A stretch of DNA of 34,153 bases, from assembly GCA_017539385.1 (NCBI GenBank), contig JAFYHC010000071.1, forward strand, positions 1-34,153, written 5' to 3'. The position numbers and the translations under genes were made by a program. The DNA comes from Solobacterium sp. (lineage in GTDB: Bacteria > Bacillota_I > Bacilli_A > Erysipelotrichales > Erysipelotrichaceae). Under the pieces are notes generated by a model. That model had not been told where the DNA came from, ran no database searches, and saw only the letters and a list, made by a program, of their open reading frames with translations. The first letter of the stretch is position 1, and each line of letters starts with the position of its first letter. Below are positions 9,031-17,613 of this stretch, in pieces.

Positions 9031-10905
9031 TCAGGCAGATTTCTGATAGCTTCTGCGGGCCAGGAGCACGACCGCTGCAACAAGCACTGCTGCTCCGCCG
9101 ACAGCGAACCAGAGCGTTGTATCATTGTCTTTCCCGGACGGTGATGGAGCCGGGGATGGGGATGGTGCAGGCGATGTGCCCTGTCCGTCCAGCCATGCAT
9201 TCACATCACTGCGTACATCCTCAAACGGACGGTCGCCATAGGTCAGAAGCACCCGGTTGAATTCTTTCAGGTCAAAGGATTCACCAAACTTCACCGCACA
9301 TTCCTGATACATGTTTTCAAACTGCACCAGACCGATGCCATACGGCAAGAGTACACCCGGATCGCTGCATACAAAGTCGATCAGCTGCGGGGCAATGGAA
9401 GAATTGAATCCCATATCTTCCAGATATTTGCTGACATCCTCGGATGTCCATCCAAGTCCGTTGACACCCAGATCCACAGCACAGTCCAGCACATAGTTCA
9501 TCGCTGTATCCAGTGCGCTCATGCGGGCGAACGTGCTGTCCAGACCGGAGAATTCCCAGGCGCGCATCTCGGAGTACATGGCCCAGCCTTCCGTATAGCC
9601 GATCAGATTGATGGCAGAACGGACACGGGCCGGATCGGTATTGAGATACCAGGTGACCTGGTACAGATGTCCCGGGAATCCTTCATGGGAAAGCGTTTCA
9701 TACAGATCATTGATATTTGCAACGCTGTTTCCGTTGATCTTGATCACATTGTCTTTGACGTTATCCAGCGGCGGATTGAGATAGTATGCCGTGATGCCGT
9801 CATTGGCAACAGAGGGATCCAGATATTTTGCATCGAAGGTTACTTCCGGTCCTTCCGGATAATCCTGCAGATGGTTCTGCAGATACGTCAGGATCTCTTC
9901 CGGTGTTTCCATATCCACTTTTTCATCCAGGGTCATGACCGCAGGATTCTTGCTGTAGATCTCAATATATTCATCCAGGCAGTTATACAGGAAGTCTGTG
10001 CACAGATCCAGCAGTTCTTCAACAGATGCGTTGGTGGAAGACTTCATGCGTGCCTTGGCAGCGTAGTATTCTTTGCCGCCTTCCATATTGGCCAGGCCGC
10101 CTGCTGTCTTGCGGCTGCCGCGCAGTGTTTCAAGCACTTCACCTGCTCTTGTGTAGCTGGGGATGTACTGGTTCAGCACGATGTCCTTATTGCGCTGCTT
10201 GTAGGCAGCACGTTCTTCTTCCGTGATGCCTTCGAACGCATCGATGTTTTCATCAAAGATCACGATCAGCTGGTTGTCATCTTTCTTGGCTGTGAAGCTT
10301 TCAATCTGACCCAGCGTATCATCCAGTGCCGCATCGGTCATGAAATAACCCTGTGCTGCCTGTGTCTTTGTCAGTTCAATGCACTCATCGATGAACGTCG
10401 GCGTACTGGCAAGCACTGCCAGATAATCGTCGATATCTTCTTTCTCACGGAATACATATTCTGTGAAGTTGGTCAGAAGGTTATTGATGATGCCTTCCGT
10501 CGGTGTAAAGGCAAAGTCCAGCATCGGATAAGCGTTCAGGCTGATCTCATTCTCCAGATGGAATTTCAGCGCATTGTAATCGTGCTGCTGCTCAGCAGTA
10601 AGCGAAGCATAGTCGAAGGATTCCAGTTTCTTCAGCAGTTCTTCGGCATATGCCTTGTCGTCCGCATAGTCTTCCATCTTGACCGAATCGATGATCGGCT
10701 CTGGTTTTGTGATACCTGCAGCCCGGTAGTCTTCGATGGAAAAATGCATGGACATGTAGTCTTCTTCCATCATTTCAACAAACAGTTCGTCCAGGAATTT
10801 GTCAAAATCTGCATTGCCTTCTTCTGCCTGCACCGGCATCAGTACGGACGCAAACAGGACCACCGCTGCGGCAAACAGTGCAGCCAGTTTCTGCATATAT
10901 TTCAT
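9031..10905 (-). CDS. DUF885-family metallopeptidase-like protein, secreted and membrane-anchored
   Basis: The 624-residue protein has an N-terminal signal peptide (hydrophobic residues 8-24, probable cleavage after PVQA). A large helical DUF885 domain follows, with the gluzincin-like motifs SHEGFPGH (His407, Glu408, His413) and, downstream, YTEGWAMYSE (Glu439). A Pro/Ser/Ala-rich linker near residue 580 leads to one C-terminal membrane helix and a basic tail. It should therefore face the outside of the membrane, anchored at its C-terminus; no LPxTG sortase motif is seen. Family knowledge points to a zinc-dependent peptidase, but the substrate is unknown. I chose ATG 10905 (GGAGG 4 bases upstream) over a GTG at 10920. 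It lies 19 bases after pulA in the glycogen operon. Confidence 0.88.
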   Translation of the reverse strand: MKYMQKLAALFAAAVVLFASVLMPVQAEEGNADFDKFLDELFVEMMEEDYMSMHFSIEDYRAAGITKPEPIIDSVKMEDYADDKAYAEELLKKLESFDYASLTAEQQHDYNALKFHLENEISLNAYPMLDFAFTPTEGIINNLLTNFTEYVFREKEDIDDYLAVLASTPTFIDECIELTKTQAAQGYFMTDAALDDTLGQIESFTAKKDDNQLIVIFDENIDAFEGITEEERAAYKQRNKDIVLNQYIPSYTRAGEVLETLRGSRKTAGGLANMEGGKEYYAAKARMKSSTNASVEELLDLCTDFLYNCLDEYIEIYSKNPAVMTLDEKVDMETPEEILTYLQNHLQDYPEGPEVTFDAKYLDPSVANDGITAYYLNPPLDNVKDNVIKINGNSVANINDLYETLSHEGFPGHLYQVTWYLNTDPARVRSAINLIGYTEGWAMYSEMRAWEFSGLDSTFARMSALDTAMNYVLDCAVDLGVNGLGWTSEDVSKYLEDMGFNSSIAPQLIDFVCSDPGVLLPYGIGLVQFENMYQECAVKFGESFDLKEFNRVLLTYGDRPFEDVRSDVNAWLDGQGTSPAPSPSPAPSPSGKDNDTTLWFAVGGAAVLVAAVVLLARRSYQKSA

Positions 10906-10924
10906 AGGTACCTCCGTCACTCTT

Positions 10925-13048
10925 TTATCTTACCAGTACACTCAGGCTTAATGCACTTACCTGAATGTAGGAATTTGCGGCTCCGATGGAATTTCCGTTC
11001 TCATCGAAGACCGTGCGCCACTCTTCGCCAAAGACAAAGCTGCGTGTCTCATTGGTCGGATTGATGATCACACGGATCACATTTGTACCTGTGACAGGAT
11101 CGGGATAATGAATATCGTAGAAGACGATGCCGTTGTCCTGCACGCTCAGTTTCAGACACTGTTCGATCTCTTCCCTTGTGGACAGGCGGAAGCCGGCATA
11201 CCGCTTGCGCAATAAGATAGCTTTGCGGGTATATTCCACGATGTGGCGGTTGATCGCTGCCCTGTCCCAGTTCATCGCATTGATATTGTCGCCAGCACGG
11301 TAGCTGTTGCCGTTGTCGTTCTTCGTGCCGCAGAATTCCTGACCTGCATGCAGGAACGGGACACCCTGGGCCACCATCGTTGCGGCGATCAGCATCTTCT
11401 GCCGGCGCTGTCTGGTTTCCCGGTTCTCATTGCCGCAGCAGTAATGCATCTTATCCCACACGGTGAGATTATCATGGGTCTCCCATGCATTGATGCTTTT
11501 GCCCGGATCATCGAAGCGGAATGTATACGGCGCATCCAGCACCGTTGCTGCAAGAGCGCTTAATGCACTGAATGCCTGCCCCGTATCGCCCGTCAGATAA
11601 CCGCGGTCATAGCGGTCATTGTCACCCGTGCGTCCTTTGAGGACATCGCGTGAGAAATCATTGAAATGACCGATGCCGGGCATCTTTGCCTGGTTGGCAA
11701 TGCTTGCCTTGCGGCTGGCATCCAGCTCTGTCGGCATATCCCAGCCTTCGCCATAGATCATGACGCCGGGCTTGAGACTTCTTGCCTTTTCCGCCAGTGC
11801 GTTCATCGTATCGGTATCCAGAATGCCCATCAAGTCAAACCGGAAGCCGTCCAGACCATACAGTTTGATCCACATTTCCATGACATGAAGCAGATGCCTG
11901 CGGGTCATCGGCTGGCAGGAATCCACGTCATTGCCGCAATACGAGCCGTTGGACAAGAAGCCGCTTTTGCTGTAGCGGAAGTAATAATACGGGACCGTCT
12001 GATCGTAGGAACACATTTCAATGTTGTACATGTGGTTGAAGACCACATCGACATTCACGCGGATATTGTGGGCGTGGAACGCTGCCACCAGAGTGCGGAA
12101 TTCTTTCATGCGTGCATACGGATCGTCCGGGTCGCTGGAATAGCTTCCTTCCAGGCACAGATAGTGCAGCGGATCATAGCCCCAGTTATAGGACTGACGG
12201 GGACGGAATTCATCTACCGTCGCATAGTCGGACACCGGCTGCAGCTGTACATGCGTCATGCCGAGAGACGCCAGATAGCTCATGCCAGTCGGCAGGGAAT
12301 GCCATGAGGTATTCTCTTCGCACAGTGCCGCAAATGTACCGACATCATGCGTGCCGGTATGTACATGGCTTGTCATGTCGCGGACATTGCATTCATAGAT
12401 AATGGCATCGGTGGGACGGCGGAAGGGCGTGGAAGGCATCGGATCACGGATACTCATGACTTCTTCGAGATTGATGACGGCACTCTCTTTGCCATTGCCG
12501 GTGCTGGAGAGGGCATAGGGATCCTGGGCAATGACCGTTTCGCCATTGCGCGTCACATAGTACACATACGTCGCATGGCGCAGATCCCCTCTCACCTGAG
12601 CACGCCATACGCCCTTTTCTGTGCGCTTCATGACATGGACGGTAATCTTATCACCTACCCGCACACGCACCAGCACACTGACCGCTGTAGGCGCCCACAG
12701 GGCAAAATCCGTATACATGCGGTGGTATACCGCGCCCAGATCATCCCCGTCGTAGTAATAATCCTTGTTGAAACGCTCGGTGCGTACGATCAGGCGCACG
12801 ATCAAAGGAACCGACAGTCCGTGTTCTTCAAACACACGGTAATCCTGTCCGAATTCCATATCTGCCGGTGCGATCAGATTGTAGCGGACATCCCGCTCAT
12901 GATCTTCCACACCCCGGATCGTCAGTTCCCGGCAATAGTCTTTCCCGGTCGTTATGCAGAACCGCTTCGAGCGTCCGTCATAAAAATTCCTGCTGACCCA
13001 GATCGTTATCGTCCCATAATCATCGAGATATGCATACATATCGGCCAT
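10925..13048 (-). CDS. pulA: Type I pullulanase (glycogen debranching), cytoplasmic
   Basis: GH13 debranching enzyme that hydrolyses alpha-1,6 branch points. It has 707 residues and no signal peptide, so it should act inside the cell, filling the role GlgX has elsewhere. Order: N-terminal carbohydrate-binding/CBM48-like beta domain (about residues 1-200), then the catalytic barrel with the pullulanase signature YNWGYDP (287-293), DVVFNH (region I), GFRFDLMG with nucleophile Asp405, YGEGWD with acid/base Glu434 and THDN (His525, Asp526), then a C-terminal beta domain. GAGGTAGG precedes the ATG. It lies 55 bases after glgP with a hairpin terminator between. Confidence 0.95.
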   Translation of the reverse strand: MADMYAYLDDYGTITIWVSRNFYDGRSKRFCITTGKDYCRELTIRGVEDHERDVRYNLIAPADMEFGQDYRVFEEHGLSVPLIVRLIVRTERFNKDYYYDGDDLGAVYHRMYTDFALWAPTAVSVLVRVRVGDKITVHVMKRTEKGVWRAQVRGDLRHATYVYYVTRNGETVIAQDPYALSSTGNGKESAVINLEEVMSIRDPMPSTPFRRPTDAIIYECNVRDMTSHVHTGTHDVGTFAALCEENTSWHSLPTGMSYLASLGMTHVQLQPVSDYATVDEFRPRQSYNWGYDPLHYLCLEGSYSSDPDDPYARMKEFRTLVAAFHAHNIRVNVDVVFNHMYNIEMCSYDQTVPYYYFRYSKSGFLSNGSYCGNDVDSCQPMTRRHLLHVMEMWIKLYGLDGFRFDLMGILDTDTMNALAEKARSLKPGVMIYGEGWDMPTELDASRKASIANQAKMPGIGHFNDFSRDVLKGRTGDNDRYDRGYLTGDTGQAFSALSALAATVLDAPYTFRFDDPGKSINAWETHDNLTVWDKMHYCCGNENRETRQRRQKMLIAATMVAQGVPFLHAGQEFCGTKNDNGNSYRAGDNINAMNWDRAAINRHIVEYTRKAILLRKRYAGFRLSTREEIEQCLKLSVQDNGIVFYDIHYPDPVTGTNVIRVIINPTNETRSFVFGEEWRTVFDENGNSIGAANSYIQVSALSLSVLVR

Positions 13049-13064
13049 AAACCTACCTCACGTT

Positions 13065-13087
13065 CAAAAAGCACCGTTGCCGGTGCT
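13065..13087 (-). terminator. Hairpin terminator (possibly partial) between glgP and pulA
   Basis: On the minus strand AGCACCG-GCAA-CGGTGCT (7 base pairs, 13070-13087) is followed by TTTTT and lies only 17 bases after the glgP stop. No promoter is evident before pulA, so this hairpin may attenuate rather than fully stop transcription, lowering pulA relative to glgB and glgP. Confidence 0.75.
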
Positions 13088-13103
13088 GAAAAAATTCGTT
13101 TTT

Positions 13104-15509
13104 TTATCGAATGGTCAGAGAATCCACTTTCCAGATCTCTTTTACGTATTCTTCGATCGTACGGTCACTGGAGAAGTAGCCGCTCTTGGCAATGTTGACA
13201 AGGCAGCTCTTTGCCCATGCGGAACGGTCCAGATAACGCTGTTCGATCTCATCCTGTGCTTTCACATATGCATCGAAGTCCGCCAGCAGGAAGTATTCAT
13301 CATTCTTTGTCATGATCTCATCATAGATCAGATGGAAATCACTCGGATCCGAGCTCCATGTCGGTGTGATGAATGTATTCAGTACTTTGCGGATCCGCTC
13401 ATCACGGTCATAGTACTCACGTGCATTGTAGTGATAACGCAAATCCGCAAGATCTTCTACCGTGTTGCCGAAGATGACATCGTGCTCACGGCCGACCAGT
13501 GTATCGATCTCAACGTTGGCGCCATCCAGCGTACCGATCGTGATCGCACCGTTCATCATGAACTTCATGTTTCCGGTACCGGAAGCTTCCTTGCCAGCCG
13601 TCGAGATCTGTTCGGATACATCTGTGCCCGGCACGAGGATCTCAGCCATGGAAACGTTATAGTTCGGCAGGAATACGACCTTGATCATATCCTTGACATC
13701 CGGATCGTTGTTAATGACATCTGCAACGTTGTTGATGAGCTTGATGACTTTCTTTGCGAATACATAGCTGGAAGCTGCCTTGGCAGCGAACAGATAGGTA
13801 TGCGGCACCATCCGGTAGTTCGGATCGCTCTTGATCCGCTGGTACCGGTAAATGATGTTCATAACATTCAGAAGCTGTCTCTTATACGCATGCAGACGCT
13901 TTGCCTGTGTATCGAAGATGGACTCCGGATTGACTTTGATGCCGGTCTTGTCTTCGATATAGTCCGCCAGCATCCACTTTCTCTGCTGCTTGACCTGTAA
14001 GAAGCCTTCCTGCATCTTCGGATCATCGACATACTTCAGCAGTTCTTCGAATGCAAGATAATCTGTGTGGTACTTTGTACCGATATTCTTATCCAGGAAA
14101 TGCTTGAGTTCCGGGTTTGCATACAGCATCCATCTGCGCGGTGTAATACCGTTTGTCTTGTTGGAGAAGCGCTCCGGGAACAGACGGTAGAAGTCACGGA
14201 ACAGGTCATCTCTCAGGATCTGGGAGTGAATGCCTGCAACACCGTTGACGGAATGGCTGCAGATAATCGCGAGATTTGCCATATGTACCTGACCGTCGAA
14301 GATGACGCGTGCTCTCTCTGCGAGGCCCGGATCATCCGGACAATGCTCATGTGCATAGGAAACAAAGCGGCGGTCGATTTCTTCAATGATCATGGAAATA
14401 CGCGGCAGAAGCAGCTGGATGTATTCCAGCGGCCACTTTTCCAGTGCTTCGCTCATGACCGTGTGGTTGGTATATGCCATGACCTGTGTCACGATAAATG
14501 CAGCATCGTCCCAGGAATATCCATAATCATCCATCAGGACACGCATTAATTCCGGAATTGCAAGTACCGGATGGGTATCGTTCAGCTGGATCGCAACCTT
14601 TTCACCAAGGTTGTCCAGTGTGTGATAACGCTTGATATGACTGCGCAGGATGCTGTTGATGCCGGCACAGACGAAGAAATACTGCTGCTTCAGACGCAGG
14701 TATTTGCCTTTAACAGTGGAATCATCCGGATAAACGTTCAGACAGATATCATCGACTTCAGACAGATATTTGCGGTATTCCGTTCCTTCCGGTGCCATTT
14801 CTGCCGGCTCCGCCGACCACAGACGCAGCGTATTGACTGTATGCGCACGGTCGCCGATCATCGGCATATCATACGGTACAGCTACGATATGCTGTGCATT
14901 GACATGCTTGACATGCATATCGCCCTTTTCATCATAGCTGACTTCCAGGTTTCCGTAGAATTTGACATCCACGGAATGTTTCGGCTTGCGGATCTCCCAC
15001 GGGTTGCCGATCTTCAGCCACATATCCGGAATTTCGACCTGTTCGCCCTTTTCATTGATGACCTGTTTGAACAGACCATAGCGGTAACGGATGCAGTTTC
15101 CGTTTACCGGATAGCCCATGGAAGCAGCGGAATCCATGAAGCATGCGGCCAGTCTTCCCAGACCGCCGTTGCCAAGTCCCGGATCTTCTTCCAGCTGTTC
15201 CAGTTCCTGCAGATCAATTCCCAGATCTTTCAGGCCTTCTTCGACCATATCATAGATGCCGAGGTTCTTCAGATTTGTCTTCAGCATCCGTCCAAGCAGG
15301 AATTCCATTGAGAAATAATATACATGCTTGGCATTTTCACGCTCAGCGGTCATCTTTGCATCTTTCCAGTATACCGATGCATAGTCGCGGACCATTGCGC
15401 CAAGCGTCATATACTTCTCGGTCGGGTGAGTCTCGCTGATCTCACATCCGTAAGACTCTACCAGACGCTGCGTATAGTCCCTTTTGAATTCCAGTTTATT
15501 TTTGAACAT
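13104..15509 (-). CDS. glgP: Glycogen/maltodextrin phosphorylase
   Basis: GT35 phosphorylase that releases glucose-1-phosphate from alpha-1,4-glucan ends using phosphate and a PLP cofactor. The 801 residues match bacterial GlgP. Seen: EDPGLGNGGLGRLAACF (near 108-124), QLNDTHP, KTNGITPRRW (451-460), and the PLP signature EASGTGNMKFMMNG with Lys649 as the Schiff-base residue. The N-terminus is short, as in unregulated bacterial enzymes. A GGAG site is about 7 bases before the ATG. It follows glgB by 23 bases. Its product feeds the phosphoglucomutase encoded upstream, and branched limit dextrins go to PulA. Confidence 0.97.
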   Translation of the reverse strand: MFKNKLEFKRDYTQRLVESYGCEISETHPTEKYMTLGAMVRDYASVYWKDAKMTAERENAKHVYYFSMEFLLGRMLKTNLKNLGIYDMVEEGLKDLGIDLQELEQLEEDPGLGNGGLGRLAACFMDSAASMGYPVNGNCIRYRYGLFKQVINEKGEQVEIPDMWLKIGNPWEIRKPKHSVDVKFYGNLEVSYDEKGDMHVKHVNAQHIVAVPYDMPMIGDRAHTVNTLRLWSAEPAEMAPEGTEYRKYLSEVDDICLNVYPDDSTVKGKYLRLKQQYFFVCAGINSILRSHIKRYHTLDNLGEKVAIQLNDTHPVLAIPELMRVLMDDYGYSWDDAAFIVTQVMAYTNHTVMSEALEKWPLEYIQLLLPRISMIIEEIDRRFVSYAHEHCPDDPGLAERARVIFDGQVHMANLAIICSHSVNGVAGIHSQILRDDLFRDFYRLFPERFSNKTNGITPRRWMLYANPELKHFLDKNIGTKYHTDYLAFEELLKYVDDPKMQEGFLQVKQQRKWMLADYIEDKTGIKVNPESIFDTQAKRLHAYKRQLLNVMNIIYRYQRIKSDPNYRMVPHTYLFAAKAASSYVFAKKVIKLINNVADVINNDPDVKDMIKVVFLPNYNVSMAEILVPGTDVSEQISTAGKEASGTGNMKFMMNGAITIGTLDGANVEIDTLVGREHDVIFGNTVEDLADLRYHYNAREYYDRDERIRKVLNTFITPTWSSDPSDFHLIYDEIMTKNDEYFLLADFDAYVKAQDEIEQRYLDRSAWAKSCLVNIAKSGYFSSDRTIEEYVKEIWKVDSLTIR

Positions 15510-15532
15510 ACATTTCTCCGTTTCTTTCCAAG

Positions 15533-17395
15533 TTACTGTTTCGTCTTCGCTGCCGGTTTCCGCTTCGAACAGCGGAACCAGATCGCCGCAAACGGTGCAA
15601 TCCGGATCGTAATATACTGGTTGAATCTTGCATCCTTGAGTTCATTCGGTTTGGAACGCACCGGCTCAAAGTTGCACATATTGCATCCATCGTAGATATC
15701 TTTCTCCGAATTCAGGATCTCAGTATACTTTCCTGCGTACGGAACACCGATCCCGTAGTTCTCATACGAGGCAGGTGTCATGTTAAATACGCACACGATC
15801 ACTTCTTTTTCGTCTTCGCGATAGTACGTATAAATCGACTGCTGACTGTTGTCCGCATCGATCCAGCAAAAACCGCGATTGTCATAATCATATTTGTAAA
15901 GTGCAGAATGTGCAAGGTAGATTTTATTCAGATCGGTATAATAGCGCAGAAAAGTGTTATGACGGGGATATTGCAGTAGGAACCAGTCCAACTCTTTTTT
16001 CTCATCAAATTCACGGAATGAGGCAATTTCATTGCCCATGAAGTTTAATTTTTTGCCCGGATGAGAGAACATGTATGCATACAGATTTCTTGCCTGTGAG
16101 AACTTCTGATCATAGTTTCCCCACATGCGGTCAACAACCGTCCGTTTGCCATGCACATTCTCATCGTGGCTGATCGGCAGAAGGAAGCGTTCACTGTAGA
16201 AATATGCCATGGAGAACGTCAGCTTGTTATGGTCCCAGATCCGATAGATCGGATCTGTCCCGTAATACTTCAGCGTATCGTTCATCCATCCCAGATCCCA
16301 CTTATAGTCGAAGCCAAGACCGCCATCCAGCGTGGACCCAGTGACCTTCGGATAATCCGAAGAATCTTCCGCGATCATCATCACACCGGGATATTCCCGT
16401 CCGATATAGTAATTCATGCGCTTGACGAAAGAGATGGAGCCTTCGTTTGTGCCGCGGTCACGGTTGCCTCCCCAGTAAATGAGATTGGATACTGCATCGA
16501 TGCGGATGCCGTCCATGTGGTATACATCGCACCAGAAGGACGCAGCACTCATCAAGAAGGAACGCACTTCCTCATTCCACAGGTCGAAGTTCATCGTTCC
16601 CCATTGGGATTCGGCATCGTTGGGGTTCTTATATTCATACAGCGCTTCCCCGTCAAAATACCGCAGTCCAAAGGCATCTTTGACAAAGTGCACCGGCACC
16701 ATGTCCATGATCACGCCAATGTTTGCCTTGTGGCAGCCATTGACAAACGATGCAAATTCCATCGGATTTCCATACCGGCTTGTCACGGAGAAATAGCCGC
16801 TTGCCTGATAGCCCCACGATCCGTCAAAGGGATACTCATTCAGAGGCATCAGTTCAATATGCGTAAATCCATGTTCTTTCACATACGGGATCAGTTCATC
16901 TTCCAGCATCTTATAGCTGTAGGTATATTCCCCGTTTCTCTTCCAGCCGCCTGCGTACACTTCATAAATGCTCACCGGACGGTCAAAATTCTTGCTTCTT
17001 TTCTTCATCCACGATGCATCTGACCAGTGGATCTTCTCCAGATTTACGATCTTGGATGCCGTTTCCGGCCGTGTCTCACTGTAGAATGCATACGGATCCG
17101 CTTTGTACAGCAAATTCCCGCGTGCGTCTTCGATCCGGTATTTATACGATTCCCACTCTTTTAAGCCATGCACAAATACCGACCAGACTCCTTTAAAACC
17201 TGTCCGTTCCATATAGACCGGACGTTCATCCCAATTGGTAAAGCCGCCAATGACACTGACACTTCTTGCATGCGGAGCGTAGACCGTAAAACGTACGCCT
17301 TCTCCGCCTTCATATACAAAGTGGGCACCGAACATTTCATAGGCATTGATGCAATGCCCCTGATGAAAACTTTCTATGATCTTTTCCTGTTCCAT
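15533..17395 (-). CDS. glgB: 1,4-alpha-glucan branching enzyme
   Basis: GH13 branching enzyme that cuts alpha-1,4 chains and re-joins them by alpha-1,6 links, in the cytoplasm. The 620 residues contain an N-terminal CBM48 domain (about 20-110, GGFTNWDE), then the catalytic barrel with GYQASGYFSVTSRYG, DMVPVHF (region I), GIRIDAV with nucleophile Asp300, MIAEDSS with acid/base Glu343, and ISHDENVHG (His410, Asp411), then a C-terminal beta domain. GGGAGGA lies 4-5 bases before the ATG. First gene of glgB-glgP-pulA-DUF885-ung. The preceding 200 bases hold the terminator of the phosphoglucomutase gene and a candidate promoter. Confidence 0.97.
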   Translation of the reverse strand: MEQEKIIESFHQGHCINAYEMFGAHFVYEGGEGVRFTVYAPHARSVSVIGGFTNWDERPVYMERTGFKGVWSVFVHGLKEWESYKYRIEDARGNLLYKADPYAFYSETRPETASKIVNLEKIHWSDASWMKKRSKNFDRPVSIYEVYAGGWKRNGEYTYSYKMLEDELIPYVKEHGFTHIELMPLNEYPFDGSWGYQASGYFSVTSRYGNPMEFASFVNGCHKANIGVIMDMVPVHFVKDAFGLRYFDGEALYEYKNPNDAESQWGTMNFDLWNEEVRSFLMSAASFWCDVYHMDGIRIDAVSNLIYWGGNRDRGTNEGSISFVKRMNYYIGREYPGVMMIAEDSSDYPKVTGSTLDGGLGFDYKWDLGWMNDTLKYYGTDPIYRIWDHNKLTFSMAYFYSERFLLPISHDENVHGKRTVVDRMWGNYDQKFSQARNLYAYMFSHPGKKLNFMGNEIASFREFDEKKELDWFLLQYPRHNTFLRYYTDLNKIYLAHSALYKYDYDNRGFCWIDADNSQQSIYTYYREDEKEVIVCVFNMTPASYENYGIGVPYAGKYTEILNSEKDIYDGCNMCNFEPVRSKPNELKDARFNQYITIRIAPFAAIWFRCSKRKPAAKTKQ

Positions 17396-17450
17396 ATGTC
17401 CTCCCGAATGTAAATAAGATAAAAAATAATATACAAATTTTCCTATCGGT

Positions 17451-17479
17451 ATAATAGCATTTTATGACTTCTCATTTAA
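17451..17479 (-). promoter_or_regulatory. Candidate promoter of the glgB operon
   Basis: On the minus strand TATTAT (17451-17456) with TTAAAT (17474-17479) at 17 bases. This leaves an AT-rich leader of about 50 bases before glgB. The surrounding sequence is AT-rich and other -10-like hexamers occur, so the exact site is uncertain. Confidence 0.4.
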
Positions 17480-17566
17480 CTGCTTTGTGGAAAAATTCAG
17501 GAAATGTCATCAGGCAGAATTCACTTGGTGTCTGCTATCTTACAAATCATCCTGCTTCTGCCACAG

Positions 17567-17596
17567 AAAAAGACCGCATCCGGCATGGATGCGGTC
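17567..17596 (-). terminator. Rho-independent terminator of the phosphoglucomutase gene
   Basis: On the minus strand GACCGCATCC-ATGCC-GGATGCGGTC is a perfect 10-base-pair stem (17572-17596) followed by TTTTT. It begins 17 bases after the stop codon. Confidence 0.95.
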
Positions 17597-17613
17597 AATG
17601 ATCATGGTATTGA

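Noticed and set aside
9667..11064. Long plus-strand open frame antisense to the DUF885 gene and the end of pulA; similar ones at 12347-13198, 14571-15311 and 16151-17023
   Set aside because: Each lies opposite a conserved enzyme gene, shows no family motif and has the same shadow composition.
13065..13103. Separate promoter for pulA after the glgP hairpin
   Set aside because: No -10/-35 pair is visible in the 55 bases between the genes, so pulA is more likely reached by read-through.
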